Positions 10,256 to 19,704 of a stretch of 64,000 bases of DNA are shown here, one piece after another (position 1 is the first letter of the stretch; the number at the start of each line of letters is the position of its first letter). Source of the stretch: Laburnicola sp. R22_1 (taxonomy: Eukaryota > Ascomycota > Dothideomycetes > Pleosporales > Didymosphaeriaceae); assembly GCA_014281115.1 (NCBI GenBank), contig JACONQ010000009.1, positions 930,001 through 994,000 on the forward strand, given 5' to 3'. The position numbers and the translations under genes are program-made. The notes under the pieces were generated by a model. It was not told the origin of the DNA, did not search any database, and saw nothing but the letters and a program-made list of their open reading frames with translations.

Positions 10256-11932
10256 ATGTCGACGCTTCCAGCTGCACCTGGCGCTGAACGCCGCGCCCAG
10301 AAATGGAACTCTATGTATTTCGACGTGGGCCTTGTGAAGAGCTGGATTGCCACTTGCGAGCGAGTACATGGCAATGTGTGCTGCGGCCTTAGCACACCTC
10401 TTCCTCCAGGGTTTCGACTACTGGACATTAGCAAAATGTGTGTCTTTGAACCACAGGAGCCGCTTCGGTTTGTGGCTCTGAGCTACGTGTGGTACACACC
10501 CCTCGACAGAAAAGATCTTCAGCTCAGGGTCAATAATTGCGATCATCTTCAACAACCTGGCGGAATACAGATTTCAGAACTACCTGATGTTATATCAGAC
10601 TGCATAAACCTATGCAAAGCACTCGGAGAGCACTATGTGTGGGTCGACAAGCTGTGCATAGTCCAAGACGATAGTTCCTCTAAGCATGGACAAATAAGGG
10701 CTATGGACCGAATATACAGCATGGCTACCCTCACCGTTGTAGCTGCTGTGGATACAGAACTGTCAACTGGACTTCCGGGAGTTTCTGGCCGTCCACGTCG
10801 ATCTTCCTTGTACAACACCCTCAGCTCGAATGGTTATCCGAGCTTAAGGAGGGCTATCGAACAATCATCATGGAATACTCGTGGCTGGACGTTCCAGGAG
10901 TCTCTTTTCTCCTCAAAATGTCTTTACGTTACGGACTTTCAAGTTTACTTTGGCTGCCGTAAGTGGTATTGTGCAGAGGAGACGGGCGTAACAGCAAGTG
11001 CAGATCAGGGACTCCGACCTGACATACTGCTCGGATCTTGTAGTCTGACGTCAATACTAGACTACTGGCACCTTATAGAGGTCTATTCGACGAAGGTGCT
11101 TACGTATGAGAGCGATATCCTCAATGCCTTTGCGGGCGTAATGAACACCTTTTCAAACACTCTAAACAGCCGATTTCTTTTCGGGGTCCCAGAAGCCTAC
11201 TTCTCACGTACGCTGCTCTGGAACTCTCACTCTGTCAAGAAGAGAGAATTAGTGTCGGAAATACCTTCGTGGAGTTGGGCTGCTTGGAACGGGAGGATTG
11301 GGTTCACCGACCCCGATGATGATTTTGGCGATTTGGTGCAACCTTACGTTTACGAAAATGAGGAAAACGAACCTCGATGTCATCATGCGCTAGAAGATTG
11401 GTTTGCACATGACGGCGACTGGACCGACGACGCTTTCCGTCGCCCGCTTTCCCGTCGAGGGACAAACTTCAGTCTGTCATGGCCGCATGAAACCGTTGAG
11501 ATATGGAAGGCATGTCCTCAAAATCCTTGGAGTAGCGAAATTTACGCCCCAATTGCAGCCAGATTCCAGGAACTCGGTCGGAGTCACCCAGGCTCTGTTT
11601 TGTTCAACACAACTGTAGGACAAGTACGGCTCGATTGGCAGTATGCAGAATTTTATTCCGAGTTAGAAATACTCGACAACTTGGGTGAACCGATCGGTTA
11701 CACGAGTTGGATATGCTTCTCGGATGATTTGGGGGAGCTTGGAGCTCGCGGGATACACACTTTCGTTGTTTTGTGCGGGGCATTGCTAAAGATGCGACGG
11801 ACTCCTTGGTACTTAGGGGGACTGCTTGTTGAGAAACGGAATGGAGTCTATTACCGACTGGCGGCCGGATATATACAGACATCGCTGTGGCATCTCGCCA
11901 AGCCGAAGTGGGAGACCGTTGTTCTCGGTTGA
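10256..11932 (+). CDS. HET-domain (heterokaryon incompatibility) protein
   Basis: This is a single-exon gene of 558 aa. It has the HET signature blocks in order: RFVALSYVWY at residues 71-80, YVWVDKLCIVQDD at about 127-139, a YSMATLTVVAA-type block near 155-165 and WNTRGWTFQESLFSSK around 207-222. HET domains trigger cell death or growth arrest when incompatible hyphae fuse, and many are thought to act in non-self recognition more broadly. The conserved glycine that usually follows LSYVW is tyrosine here. The C-terminal half after about residue 300 has no domain I recognise. The gene stands alone between repeat-rich intergenic regions, a common setting for HET genes. Partner and specificity cannot be inferred. 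Confidence 0.9.
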   Translation: MSTLPAAPGAERRAQKWNSMYFDVGLVKSWIATCERVHGNVCCGLSTPLPPGFRLLDISKMCVFEPQEPLRFVALSYVWYTPLDRKDLQLRVNNCDHLQQPGGIQISELPDVISDCINLCKALGEHYVWVDKLCIVQDDSSSKHGQIRAMDRIYSMATLTVVAAVDTELSTGLPGVSGRPRRSSLYNTLSSNGYPSLRRAIEQSSWNTRGWTFQESLFSSKCLYVTDFQVYFGCRKWYCAEETGVTASADQGLRPDILLGSCSLTSILDYWHLIEVYSTKVLTYESDILNAFAGVMNTFSNTLNSRFLFGVPEAYFSRTLLWNSHSVKKRELVSEIPSWSWAAWNGRIGFTDPDDDFGDLVQPYVYENEENEPRCHHALEDWFAHDGDWTDDAFRRPLSRRGTNFSLSWPHETVEIWKACPQNPWSSEIYAPIAARFQELGRSHPGSVLFNTTVGQVRLDWQYAEFYSELEILDNLGEPIGYTSWICFSDDLGELGARGIHTFVVLCGALLKMRRTPWYLGGLLVEKRNGVYYRLAAGYIQTSLWHLAKPKWETVVLG

Positions 11933-12194
11933 AAGGGATTTCTGTAACTCGATCCGGCCTGCCACATCACCGAAGTCTCCATGATTGCAGGAGAAGGTTG
12001 ATGATTTCTGTCTGTTCCAATGTTTCACCTCACCATTAACTACTGGTTGAAATGTTATTCTGCGCATCCAGCAGCCACGCCTCACGTTATTGCTTTCAGC
12101 TTTGGCACAACACCACATGGAGCTGATTAGCCCATCACTCCCAAACTTTGCCCCAAACTACAAAGGTTGCTTCACCTGCTGGTGAGGAGACCCG

Positions 12195-12238
12195 TATAGG
12201 GCGGGGCCGAATTTTTCCCCGGGCGATATATGAGTCCC
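12195..12238 (+). repeat. GGGGCCGA...GGGCGATAT repeat, copy 1
   Basis: GGGGCCGAATTTTTCCCCGG followed by GCGATATATGAGTC resembles segments at 59279-59322 and 61341-61376. In those copies a T-run lies between inverted GGCCGA and TCGGCC/TCGGGC arms. As at 61.3 kb, this segment is followed about 20 bp later by a CAGT...GGACAAAAGT miniature transposon, so the two may belong to one composite unit. Confidence 0.45.
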
Positions 12239-12254
12239 AATGAGCGCCCCAAAC

Positions 12255-12347
12255 TACAGCTACTGGACAAAAGTTTAGCACAGTTGGCCTTCGTATCGCT
12301 TATCCTGGGGTAGCACATTGTCCTCAAGCTTTTGTCCTAGTACTGTA
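12255..12347. mobile_element. 89-bp Tc1/mariner-like MITE with TA duplication
   Basis: The element runs from 12257 to 12345 and is flanked by TA on both sides. The left end reads CAGCTACTGGACAAAAGTTT. The reverse complement of the right end reads CAGTACTAGGACAAAAGCTT, giving terminal inverted repeats of about 25-30 bp. TA target sites and CAGT...ACAAAAGT ends are those of the Tc1/mariner group in fungi. It is too short to code for a transposase. Related copies lie at 61391-61467 and 63107-63199. Confidence 0.7.
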
Positions 12348-12370
12348 CTCCCAATCCAATCTCGCTGCTT

Positions 12371-12750
12371 TACCTTAGTTTACTACGTTTCCCATCAACC
12401 CCGCTAGGTTCCTCACAGCTTCACCGTGTACTTGAAGTGCGCGAAGTGTCTTCTCTAAACTTTTAATTAAGATGTTAAGTGGGGCGTTTCTGCTTTACCT
12501 TAAGTTTCCTACGTTTTATAGAAACCACACTACGTCCCCTCGCAGCTTTATACCTTGTATCAAAGGTATGCAAAGTGTCTTCTCTAAACTTTTAATTAAG
12601 GTGTTAAGAGAGGTATTAATGCTTTGCCTAGTTTCCTATGTTTTCTAGCAACCACACTGCGTTCACTCACAGCTTTATACTATGTACCAAAAGTGCGCGA
12701 AGTGACTTCTCTAGACTTTTAATTAACACGTTAAACGTTAAGGGTGTTGT
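12371..12750 (+). repeat. Three ~125-bp tandem units containing the mini-element core
   Basis: Three head-to-tail units begin at about 12371, 12493 and 12623. Each has a (A)GTTTCCTACGTTTT-like start, CCACACTGCGTTC, then CACAGCTTTATAC...GTACCAAAAGTGCGCG, then TCTTCTCTAAAC and TTTTAATTAA. The middle portion (CAGCTT...CCGTGTAC...AGTGCGCGAAGT...CTTCTCT) is clearly related to the small inserts at 3.4, 8.6, 19.5 and 40.7 kb, but lacks about 12 bases present in those. No coding potential is apparent. Confidence 0.7.
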
Positions 12751-12877
12751 TAAAAATATCTTAGTATCAGGACTACAACATGTACAACGCGTACACATGC
12801 CGTACCCTCAGGTACCAACACACTACATGAACCACCAAATTTCCGCTACGTCCATAGCATCCGCATACCCATCTCAC

Positions 12878-15188
12878 CTACACATCCTTAACATCAACAA
12901 CCGTATCCCTACTCTCCGTCTTCCCCTCCCCCGCCTCCCCACCAACCACCGTCCCCATCCTCACCAACCCACTCTGCCTCCCCTCCCCCGTCGCCTCCAC
13001 CATCCTCCTAATATGCGGATGACTCACACTCCCCCTCTCACTATCCCTCCTCTCGCCGCGCCTCTCCCTCCTCGTCTGCGGCTGCACCGACCCGCCCATC
13101 CTTAACCGCATTCCCTCCTCCGTCGACAGCGTCCTATTAACAGGAGTGGGTTCGAATTTTTCGGCCGCGGCGGTGGCCGGGTCGGGGCTGGGCTTGGGCC
13201 GCAGCCAGCGGTACAGCTGCTTCGTTTTTAGGGCCCAGATGCGGTAGCCGAAGTCGGTGGAGAGGAAGCCGATGAGCGAGAAGAAGGGGACGCAGACTGC
13301 GGCGAGGGTGATGGCGAAGGGCCAGTAGGGGGAGGGGCTTTCGGGCATATTGGTCATGCCGAAGATGGAGGTTACGAAGGTTAGGGGCCTGTAGCGTCGG
13401 TCCCATGTCAGAAAAACACCACGCCACACCACACCACACCACACAGCACATGAACAACCAAGAAAAAAGAGGGGAGGCGCTCACATAAAGAACAAATTCA
13501 CAATAGTCAAGAGTTTTATATTCCGGCCCTGTTGGACCGTAATATCGGAGAGTTCTACCGACTTCCGCGACTCCTGGATGCTCGTGCCGGAGAAGAGGTG
13601 GTCTTGGAGCGACTCTATTTCGTGGCGGCGGTCGTTGTTTTCGCGCTGCAGGGTGCGGAGTTCTTGCATTTCGTGGTCGAAAAGGAGGCGGAGGAGGCGC
13701 AGGCGGCGCTTCCAGTGGTCGTTGCGGGGGGATTCTTCGAAGAGCGGCCAGAGGGTTTTGCTTTTGCCGGCCCAGACTTCTTCGGTGAAGGTGTCTTCGA
13801 AGGAGTCGATCATGGATTTTATGCTGTCGTTTACGTTACCGAGCTGTGCGTGTTTAGCTTCTTGGTGTAGGACTCAACGATGGGAGGAACTGACGGTTTG
13901 GTGGGCGTAGAAGTAGCGGCGCGTCCAGGTGAAGGTTTTGTCTTCGAAGAGCCGTTGGTCGCGCAGGTCGGCGTCGAAAATGAAACCTAGAGGAGGCGTG
14001 ATCAGGTGCGATATTCGCTTGTAGATCTCTTGATATCTCTTTCTAGCATCGCGATATTCTGTAAGCAGCGCGTGCAAAAACGCCTCAGGTCCGTTTAGAT
14101 AGCGATATCCCGATTCGAACGTATCTGTAGTAGCTCTCCAGTCGGGAAAGCACTCGAGTTGGAGCACCTGTTCGCGTCGTCAACATTCCGAAGACTCCTT
14201 CGTTCCATCCATGTTTCGTACATACCTGCCACGGGGACCAAATGTTCTGGACCCAGCCATACTTCGTTTGTGCTTTGCGACTCCTGTTTCGTATGCGCCG
14301 CGGTTTATCGTCGTACAGAGCCAATGCGACAACGGCACCACAGCGTGCCAACGGCAAGTGCGAGCCATTAGGCGCATCTTTGTCAGCGCGCTGCCAATCC
14401 ATCGGCTTGCAGTCCTCCCCCAGAATAGTGTAGTACTCAAACGAGAAAAAGAACGTCTTCTGATGCTTCCGATCCACACGGAAAGCGCGATGCATATGAG
14501 CCGACGAAGCCTCCGTCTGCACCAAATGCCTAAAGAGCTCGTCCATGTCAAAAACGTCGTGCAGAGTCAAGTGCAGGGCACCAAAGAGAATAGGCGCCGG
14601 CTCACGAGCTATGGTGATGCGGCCGACAGTTTGCTTATCCGGCCTGGTGCCGATGTTGCGAATAGCATGCCATATTTCTGTCGCCTTGGACATGGCATTC
14701 TGACTCCCGCTCGTCTCGACGAGCTCAGTGGTTCCATCTGGACCCACGTCGTAGACTTGGAAATGGGAATAGTGCGAGCGGTCGTCCGGCGGATCGGGCC
14801 CCAAGTGGAATAAATGAGGCTGCTTTGAAATCTTGCCCGGATCGGTAATGATAGGTGCTAATATTTCTCTGCCGTGCTCTTTCCAGTCATGGTTCTTTAG
14901 ATGCTCGCGGAGATGCTCGTGGTCGAACGATTGCGAGGGCAAGGGATCTTGGACAAAGTAGGATTCGTCTTCGGCGTCGGAATCTTCATCAGTGAGCGTT
15001 GCCGAGTCGGCAAACGCATGGCTGGGCCGATCTTCGCGGGTGGCGGTCCGGGGGAAAGGCGGCGTTTCCGGTGGTGGATTAAACGTCCCGGACGGGGAAC
15101 CGATAGACAGGGATTTTAGCAGGGCGTCGTGGGACCGTTGCAGAGACTCTAACTGCTTCCGAAGCTCTTCCACCTCGTTTGTGGCCAT
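12878..15188 (-). CDS. CorA-like divalent metal channel
   Basis: Four exons: 15188-14226, 14167-13895, 13843-13485 and 13388-12878, giving 701 aa in a continuous frame with introns of 58, 51 and 96 bp. The start is the ATG at 15188; upstream open codons lack an ATG. The N-terminal half is soluble, with a coiled-coil-like start (VEELRKQLESLQRSHDALL). The C-terminal part shows the CorA layout: a long charged helix (HEMQELRTLQRENNDRRHEI), the first membrane helix running into FVTSIFGMTNMP, and a second helix WPFAITLAAVCVPFFSLIGF, then a polar tail. FGMTNM stands where bacterial CorA has GMN, as is usual in fungal CorA-like proteins. Mg2+ is the default substrate, but other divalent ions are possible. 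The third intron contains a CCACACCACA microsatellite. It diverges from the amidohydrolase gene. Confidence 0.85.
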
Positions 15189-15794
15189 ACTACTTTTGTG
15201 TCCGCCCAAGAGCGAGACGCGCTAGCCGGGAGAAACAGCAGAGGGCGATTTGTAAATTCTGTAAACTGAACTTGGGGGGACAGCACAGCTTAAACGTGGC
15301 TGCTATACTAGCCGCCATGCGCCAAGACCCCCGCTTAGTGAGACTCGCGTCCCTGCATCCAGTGCTGGAGTGTCTGGAACCCAAGAGTGCGGCATTTCCA
15401 CGACGAGAGACGTCGAGATATGCGGCCGATGGTAGGTGGATGAAACAAATTACGTGGACCGCTGTGTGGCCAAGACGAGACGCGGGGTCAAGATCCCACT
15501 AGTGAATAGCTTGACCGGTATACACATTGCGCTTATCAACACGATGTCACAACGAACACAGAAGCCAAAATCATCTTCAGAAGGTCTCTGATACACCATC
15601 GCGACAATGCCATCCAGCGTGCAGACGAGCAAACCAGGCGCGATAACGAATCGCCAACACCTTCCTATTCGGTGCCAATACCGCGCCCAGCGCCCTAGTT
15701 ATCGATAAGCCTCGACGGATCGACGTCCAAGAAATTCTTCCCCACGCCGCACATCCCCTATTGCGCCTGCCAAACCTCACGTACAGGAGCCATC
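15189..15794. promoter_or_regulatory. Divergent promoter region, CorA-like / amidohydrolase
   Basis: The 606 bp separate two start codons that face away from each other, so both promoters must lie here. I see no strong TATA box. Short open frames inside it have no motif. Any shared control of the two genes is an inference from arrangement only. Confidence 0.5.
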
Positions 15795-17672
15795 ATGCCT
15801 TCGTTCGGGTGGCTCATCACCTTCTCGATCCTCGTCCTCCTTGGCTCCCTCATCTACCAGAATCCTGAGCCGCTGTACAAGCCGATTACAGATTCGCTGG
15901 CGTACAAGGTCCTGCGGCAAATCTTCGAGGAGACGCATTGCTACGTTACCGTCAGGACGAATGCGGCCGACTTGCCGCATGCGGAGTGCTTTAGTGTTGC
16001 CGATGGCAGGTTCAAAAGGGTGTTTTTGGATGAGACGTCTTTTGATGTGGTGAAGGAGAAGCGGAAGGGGCACGTGATACCCGGCTTGTGGGATGGTCAT
16101 GGTCATCTGTCACAGTTTGGAGAGTCGCTAGATTCTGTTGATTTGTTTGGTGCGAAATCGATGGCTGAGGTGAAGAAGAGACTCGTGGGATATAAGATGG
16201 GTCGAGAAGAGACGGGGACGAGCGAGCAGTGGCTGAGAGGCGTGGGCTGGGATCAAGCTTATTTCGAGGGCAAGTGGCCCGTGGCAGTACGTTTGATGTA
16301 TTTTCTTCTTGTGTCAGCCCCCACGGAACGATAATATGACATGAGAAGTTGCTAATTCGTTGATAGAAAGATCTCGAAATTGGTGCACTTTTCCAGGACT
16401 TGTATGTGATGCTCGATCGCGTGGATATGCATTGCATCTGGGTATCTGAGAAAGTGCTGTCTCTTCTTCCGAATCCTCTCCCCCAGGTCCCAGGTGGAGA
16501 AATTCCGGCAGATGGGGTTTTCTGCGACAATGCAATGGACATTGTCACGAAGTACTGCCCGAAACCCAGCAAGGCACGCAAAACAAAGTGGATCCAGGAT
16601 GCGATGTTTGAGCTCAACAAGTTCGGAATTGTTGGAATCCACGATGCTGGAGTGTTTCCCTCGGAGCTCAAGCTTTACAAAGAGCTTTCCGCGACTGACA
16701 ACTGGACTGTGCGAGTCTACGCAATGGCTGAGTGCGAAACGAGGAATGCATTCTGCCCCCACGATATCGCGAAGATAACCACACCCGATGGACGGCTGCA
16801 TATGCAGAGCGTCAAACTTTTCGCGGGCATGTGTCCCTACGCCTTTTATAATCGCCTGCTGACTTGTTGCAGATGGCGCCCTCGGCAGCTGGGGAAGTGC
16901 CATGATCGAGCCGTACAGTGACAAAGAGAGCTCGTCCGGTACATTGCTTGTCAATGCCACGACGCTCAGCAAGCTCACACACGACTGGGCACATGCAGCA
17001 TACCAAGTCAACATACATGCCATTGGCGACCTGGCGAATCGCCTCGCCATCGACGCCTTCGAGGAAGCCCTGAAAACTCTGTGCCCCGGATCAACTCTCC
17101 ACGAGTGCCAGGCCCAACACCGGTTCCGTATCGAGCACGCTCAGATCATTCACCCAGACGATCAACGCAGGATGAAGGAGATCGGCATCATCCCATCTAT
17201 CCAGCCGACGCATGCCACTTCGGACATGCCGTATGCAGAGATCCGGCTGGGGAAACGCCGCACGGAGGACGAAGCCTATCGCATGCGCTCGCTGCTCCCG
17301 CTCAAGCCGGTCTTCGGAAGCGACTTCCCAGTCGAGCCAGCCAATGTATTCGAGGGTATCTATGCAGCCGTCACGCGACGCAGTCCCCGCACAGGCCTAG
17401 ATGCGGACGGCAAATTGAAAGGCTGGTATGAGTCTGAGAGTGTGACGCTCGAGGACGCCCTGGAGGGCTTCACCGTTAACCCCGCTTATGCGGCGTTTGT
17501 GGAGGGCGAGGCCGGCGTCATTGCGGCAGGTGCCTATGCAGACTGGATCGTTCTGGATGAGCCGCTGGAGATGCTCGACACGGAGGCTCTGCGCAATATC
17601 AAGGTCAGGGAGACGTGGGTGGGTGGCAAACGCGTGTATAGACGGGCGGGTCCACCTGAGGCTCCGTGGTAG
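15795..17672 (+). CDS. Membrane-anchored amidohydrolase (YtcJ-like)
   Basis: Three exons: 15795-16286, 16367-16826 and 16873-17672, 583 aa. The N-terminus has one hydrophobic anchor (LITFSILVLLGSLIY, about residues 8-22), placing the enzyme at or in the secretory membrane system. The metal-binding blocks of the amidohydrolase superfamily are present in order: PGLWDGHGH (about 96-104), KLFADGALGS (about 315-324), NIHAIGD, RIEHAQII and FGSDFPVEP. These enzymes hydrolyse C-N bonds of amides or related compounds; the substrate is not predictable. Intron 1 is 80 bp with a GCTAAT branch site. Intron 2 is 46 bp and must start with GC (16827) to keep the conserved KLFADGALGS motif, making it a GC-AG intron. 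The gene lies between a metal channel and nicotianamine synthase. Confidence 0.88.
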
Positions 17673-18197
17673 CTTCCACGGTCCGTAGTCCGTTTAAGAC
17701 TTGCAAAGTTGTGTATAGACTCTCCGTCAGTGTACAATAGATGATTCGGCTGGCTTACATTTCCGATTACCCCACAGCATACTGTCGTGGGGGTCTGGCA
17801 GAGACTGGCACGCGCGGCATGCCAATATATACCATATAACGGCCACCCACGAACCGGATGCAGTTAGCCAATTTCACGTAATTGCCGCATCGGGCGTAGT
17901 TTGTACTCGCCAGTGAAGCTCTACGTCCATCACGGTGCTCGCAGCCTCGGCGCGCCAACCACGAGCACGGCATTATCCAGGTATCCCTCCACGTTGAACT
18001 TTGCCACATGCGTGGAATAACTCCAGGGCTAGTCTACGTGGGGACCACATGGGAGCGCCTGCCCCGCCTTGCAGAAATCAACTTCACCATGCATATAAGA
18101 AGTGACTGGCGTGCGATCACCCAAGTCAGAACCCCCTGCCCCAGCCTTTATAAACCAGCAAGTCAAACAACGTTTCTAAAAACCCAGCAACGAAACC
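17673..18197 (+). promoter_or_regulatory. Upstream region of nicotianamine synthase
   Basis: This 525-bp gap holds the promoter of the next gene. A TATAAA lies at 18149-18154, about 45 bp before the start codon, and the leader is rich in C and A. I did not find a clear GATA-type (iron regulator) site. Nothing else is recognisable. Confidence 0.4.
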
Positions 18198-19395
18198 ATG
18201 GAACCTTCAACCACGCCAGCACACAGCACGCAAGCAAAGGCTCCCCCCAAGCCCTACGCCCACAGCGAAACCCTAATCGCCACGCCCGTCGCCACGCCGC
18301 CTGCCACGCCCACCCCCGCAGCCGTAGCAGCCCACAAGCTACACTCGGAAATCCGCGCCATCTACCACGACCTGCGTCACCTGTCCAGCCTAGCACCCTG
18401 CGACGTGGTAAACACGCGCCTCACCCGCCTCGTCGAGCTCTGCATCGCGCCCCACACCCCCGACACCGTCGACCACTTCGCCCGCATCGACGGCGTGCAC
18501 TCCCTCTCGCACGCCCTGCAATCCATCTGTGCAGCCGCAGAAGGTGAACTAGAAACGTACTGGGCGAACAGGATAGTAGACTCCACGGCGACGACGTCTC
18601 GCACGGGTAGGTAGATAGACTCACCCCATTCCCGACCCCACCCTACTTTTTCACGCATCCATTAAATCTAACGCAAAGCCAGTAGTACACCCAACCAACA
18701 ACAGCCCCCTCCAAACCTTCCCCTACCACGCAAACTACACCTCCCTCACCCACCTCGAAGCCACCCTCCTTACCGCCTTCCTCCCCCACCCCCACACCCC
18801 ACCCCGCGCACTCGCCTTCATCGGCTCCGGCCCCCTCCCGCTAACCTCCTTCTGCCTGCACGCCATATGGCCCACCGCCCGCATCCACAACATCGACCGT
18901 GACGCCGCCGCCGTCTCGCTGTCGTCGCGGCTCGCGCAGACGCTCGGTTTCGTCGACGACGCGCGCATGACGTTTGCGTGTGAGGAGGTGGGCAAGGACG
19001 CGGACGACGATGAAACGGACTGGATGGGCTTCGATGTCGTGTATCTGGCTGCGCTGGTGGGTATGGCGTCGCGGGAGAAGATTGGCGTGTTGGCGGGGTT
19101 GGCGGGGAGGTTGAGGGGTGGGACGTTGGTGGTGTGTAGGAGTGCGAGGGGGTTGAGGGGTGTGTTGTATCCGGTGAGTTTTTTACTTTGCTTCGCTTTG
19201 TTTTGCTGTGTCGGGGGGTTTTTGTGCGGTGATGCCATGTGTATGCTGGGGCGTGTGACTGACTGACGGGGGTGATAGGTTCTGGAATTGGGAGAGGAGC
19301 TGCAGAGTGTGGGGATGGAGGTGCTTGCTGAGGTGCATCCTTGGACGAGTGTTGTTAATTCTGTGGTTGTGTTGAGGGTTTTGGAGCGGTCTTGA
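18198..19395 (+). CDS. Nicotianamine synthase
   Basis: Three exons: 18198-18606, 18683-19173 and 19279-19395, 338 aa, with both junctions keeping frame. The N-terminal helical part has HSEIRAIYHDLRHLSSLAP and VNTRLTRLVELCI. The C-terminal Rossmann-type part begins LTHLEATLL and has ALAFIGSGPLPLTSFCL, the S-adenosylmethionine-binding region typical of this family, followed by IHNIDRD. The enzyme joins aminocarboxypropyl units from S-adenosylmethionine into nicotianamine, a chelator of iron, zinc, copper and nickel. About 320 aa is usual for the family, so the length fits. The 3' splice site of intron 1 is a tandem CAG-TAG, allowing a one-residue length difference. The adjacent CorA-like channel suggests a metal-homeostasis setting, though co-regulation is unproven. 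Confidence 0.88.
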
Positions 19396-19465
19396 TGGGC
19401 GGGGGGCGGACGGTGTTGTTGGAAGTGAGTGAGGGAGGGAGGGATAATACCATGATAGGGGTTTG

Positions 19466-19528
19466 AGGGACTGTAAATCTGAAAGAAGACTTCGCGCACT
19501 CTCGGTACACGGTATAGGGACTGTAAAT
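19466..19528 (-). mobile_element. Mini-element site C: 37-bp insert, 13-bp direct repeats
   Basis: AGGGACTGTAAAT occurs at 19466-19478 and 19516-19528 and flanks exactly 37 bp. That insert is identical, base for base, to the last 37 bases (minus-strand sense) of the site B insert, ending at the same ...CTTCTTTCAG. Compared with B it lacks the first 22 bases, a truncation at one end only. It lies in the gap between the convergent nicotianamine synthase and SNF2 genes, in the probable 3' untranslated region of one or both. Confidence 0.85.
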
Positions 19529-19704
19529 AGGAGGGTATCAAGAGGAATAGAAGAAGAACATGCCGGATTTGCACGAGCGTGGAAATCTGTCCGTCCAAGT
19601 TCCCGAACATCGTGAATGCGACGTCGTCGTAACACCCCCTGAGGAGGGGAAACGAGGCTCCGATATGCCAACCATCACCATCTCATCTCATGCCTCCTAA
19701 CTCT

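Noticed and set aside
14211..14813. 200-codon open frame on the plus strand
   Set aside because: Opposite-strand shadow of the first exon of the CorA-like gene.
18735..19610. 291-codon open frame on the minus strand
   Set aside because: Shadow of the nicotianamine synthase gene on the plus strand, whose motifs and splice sites are clear.
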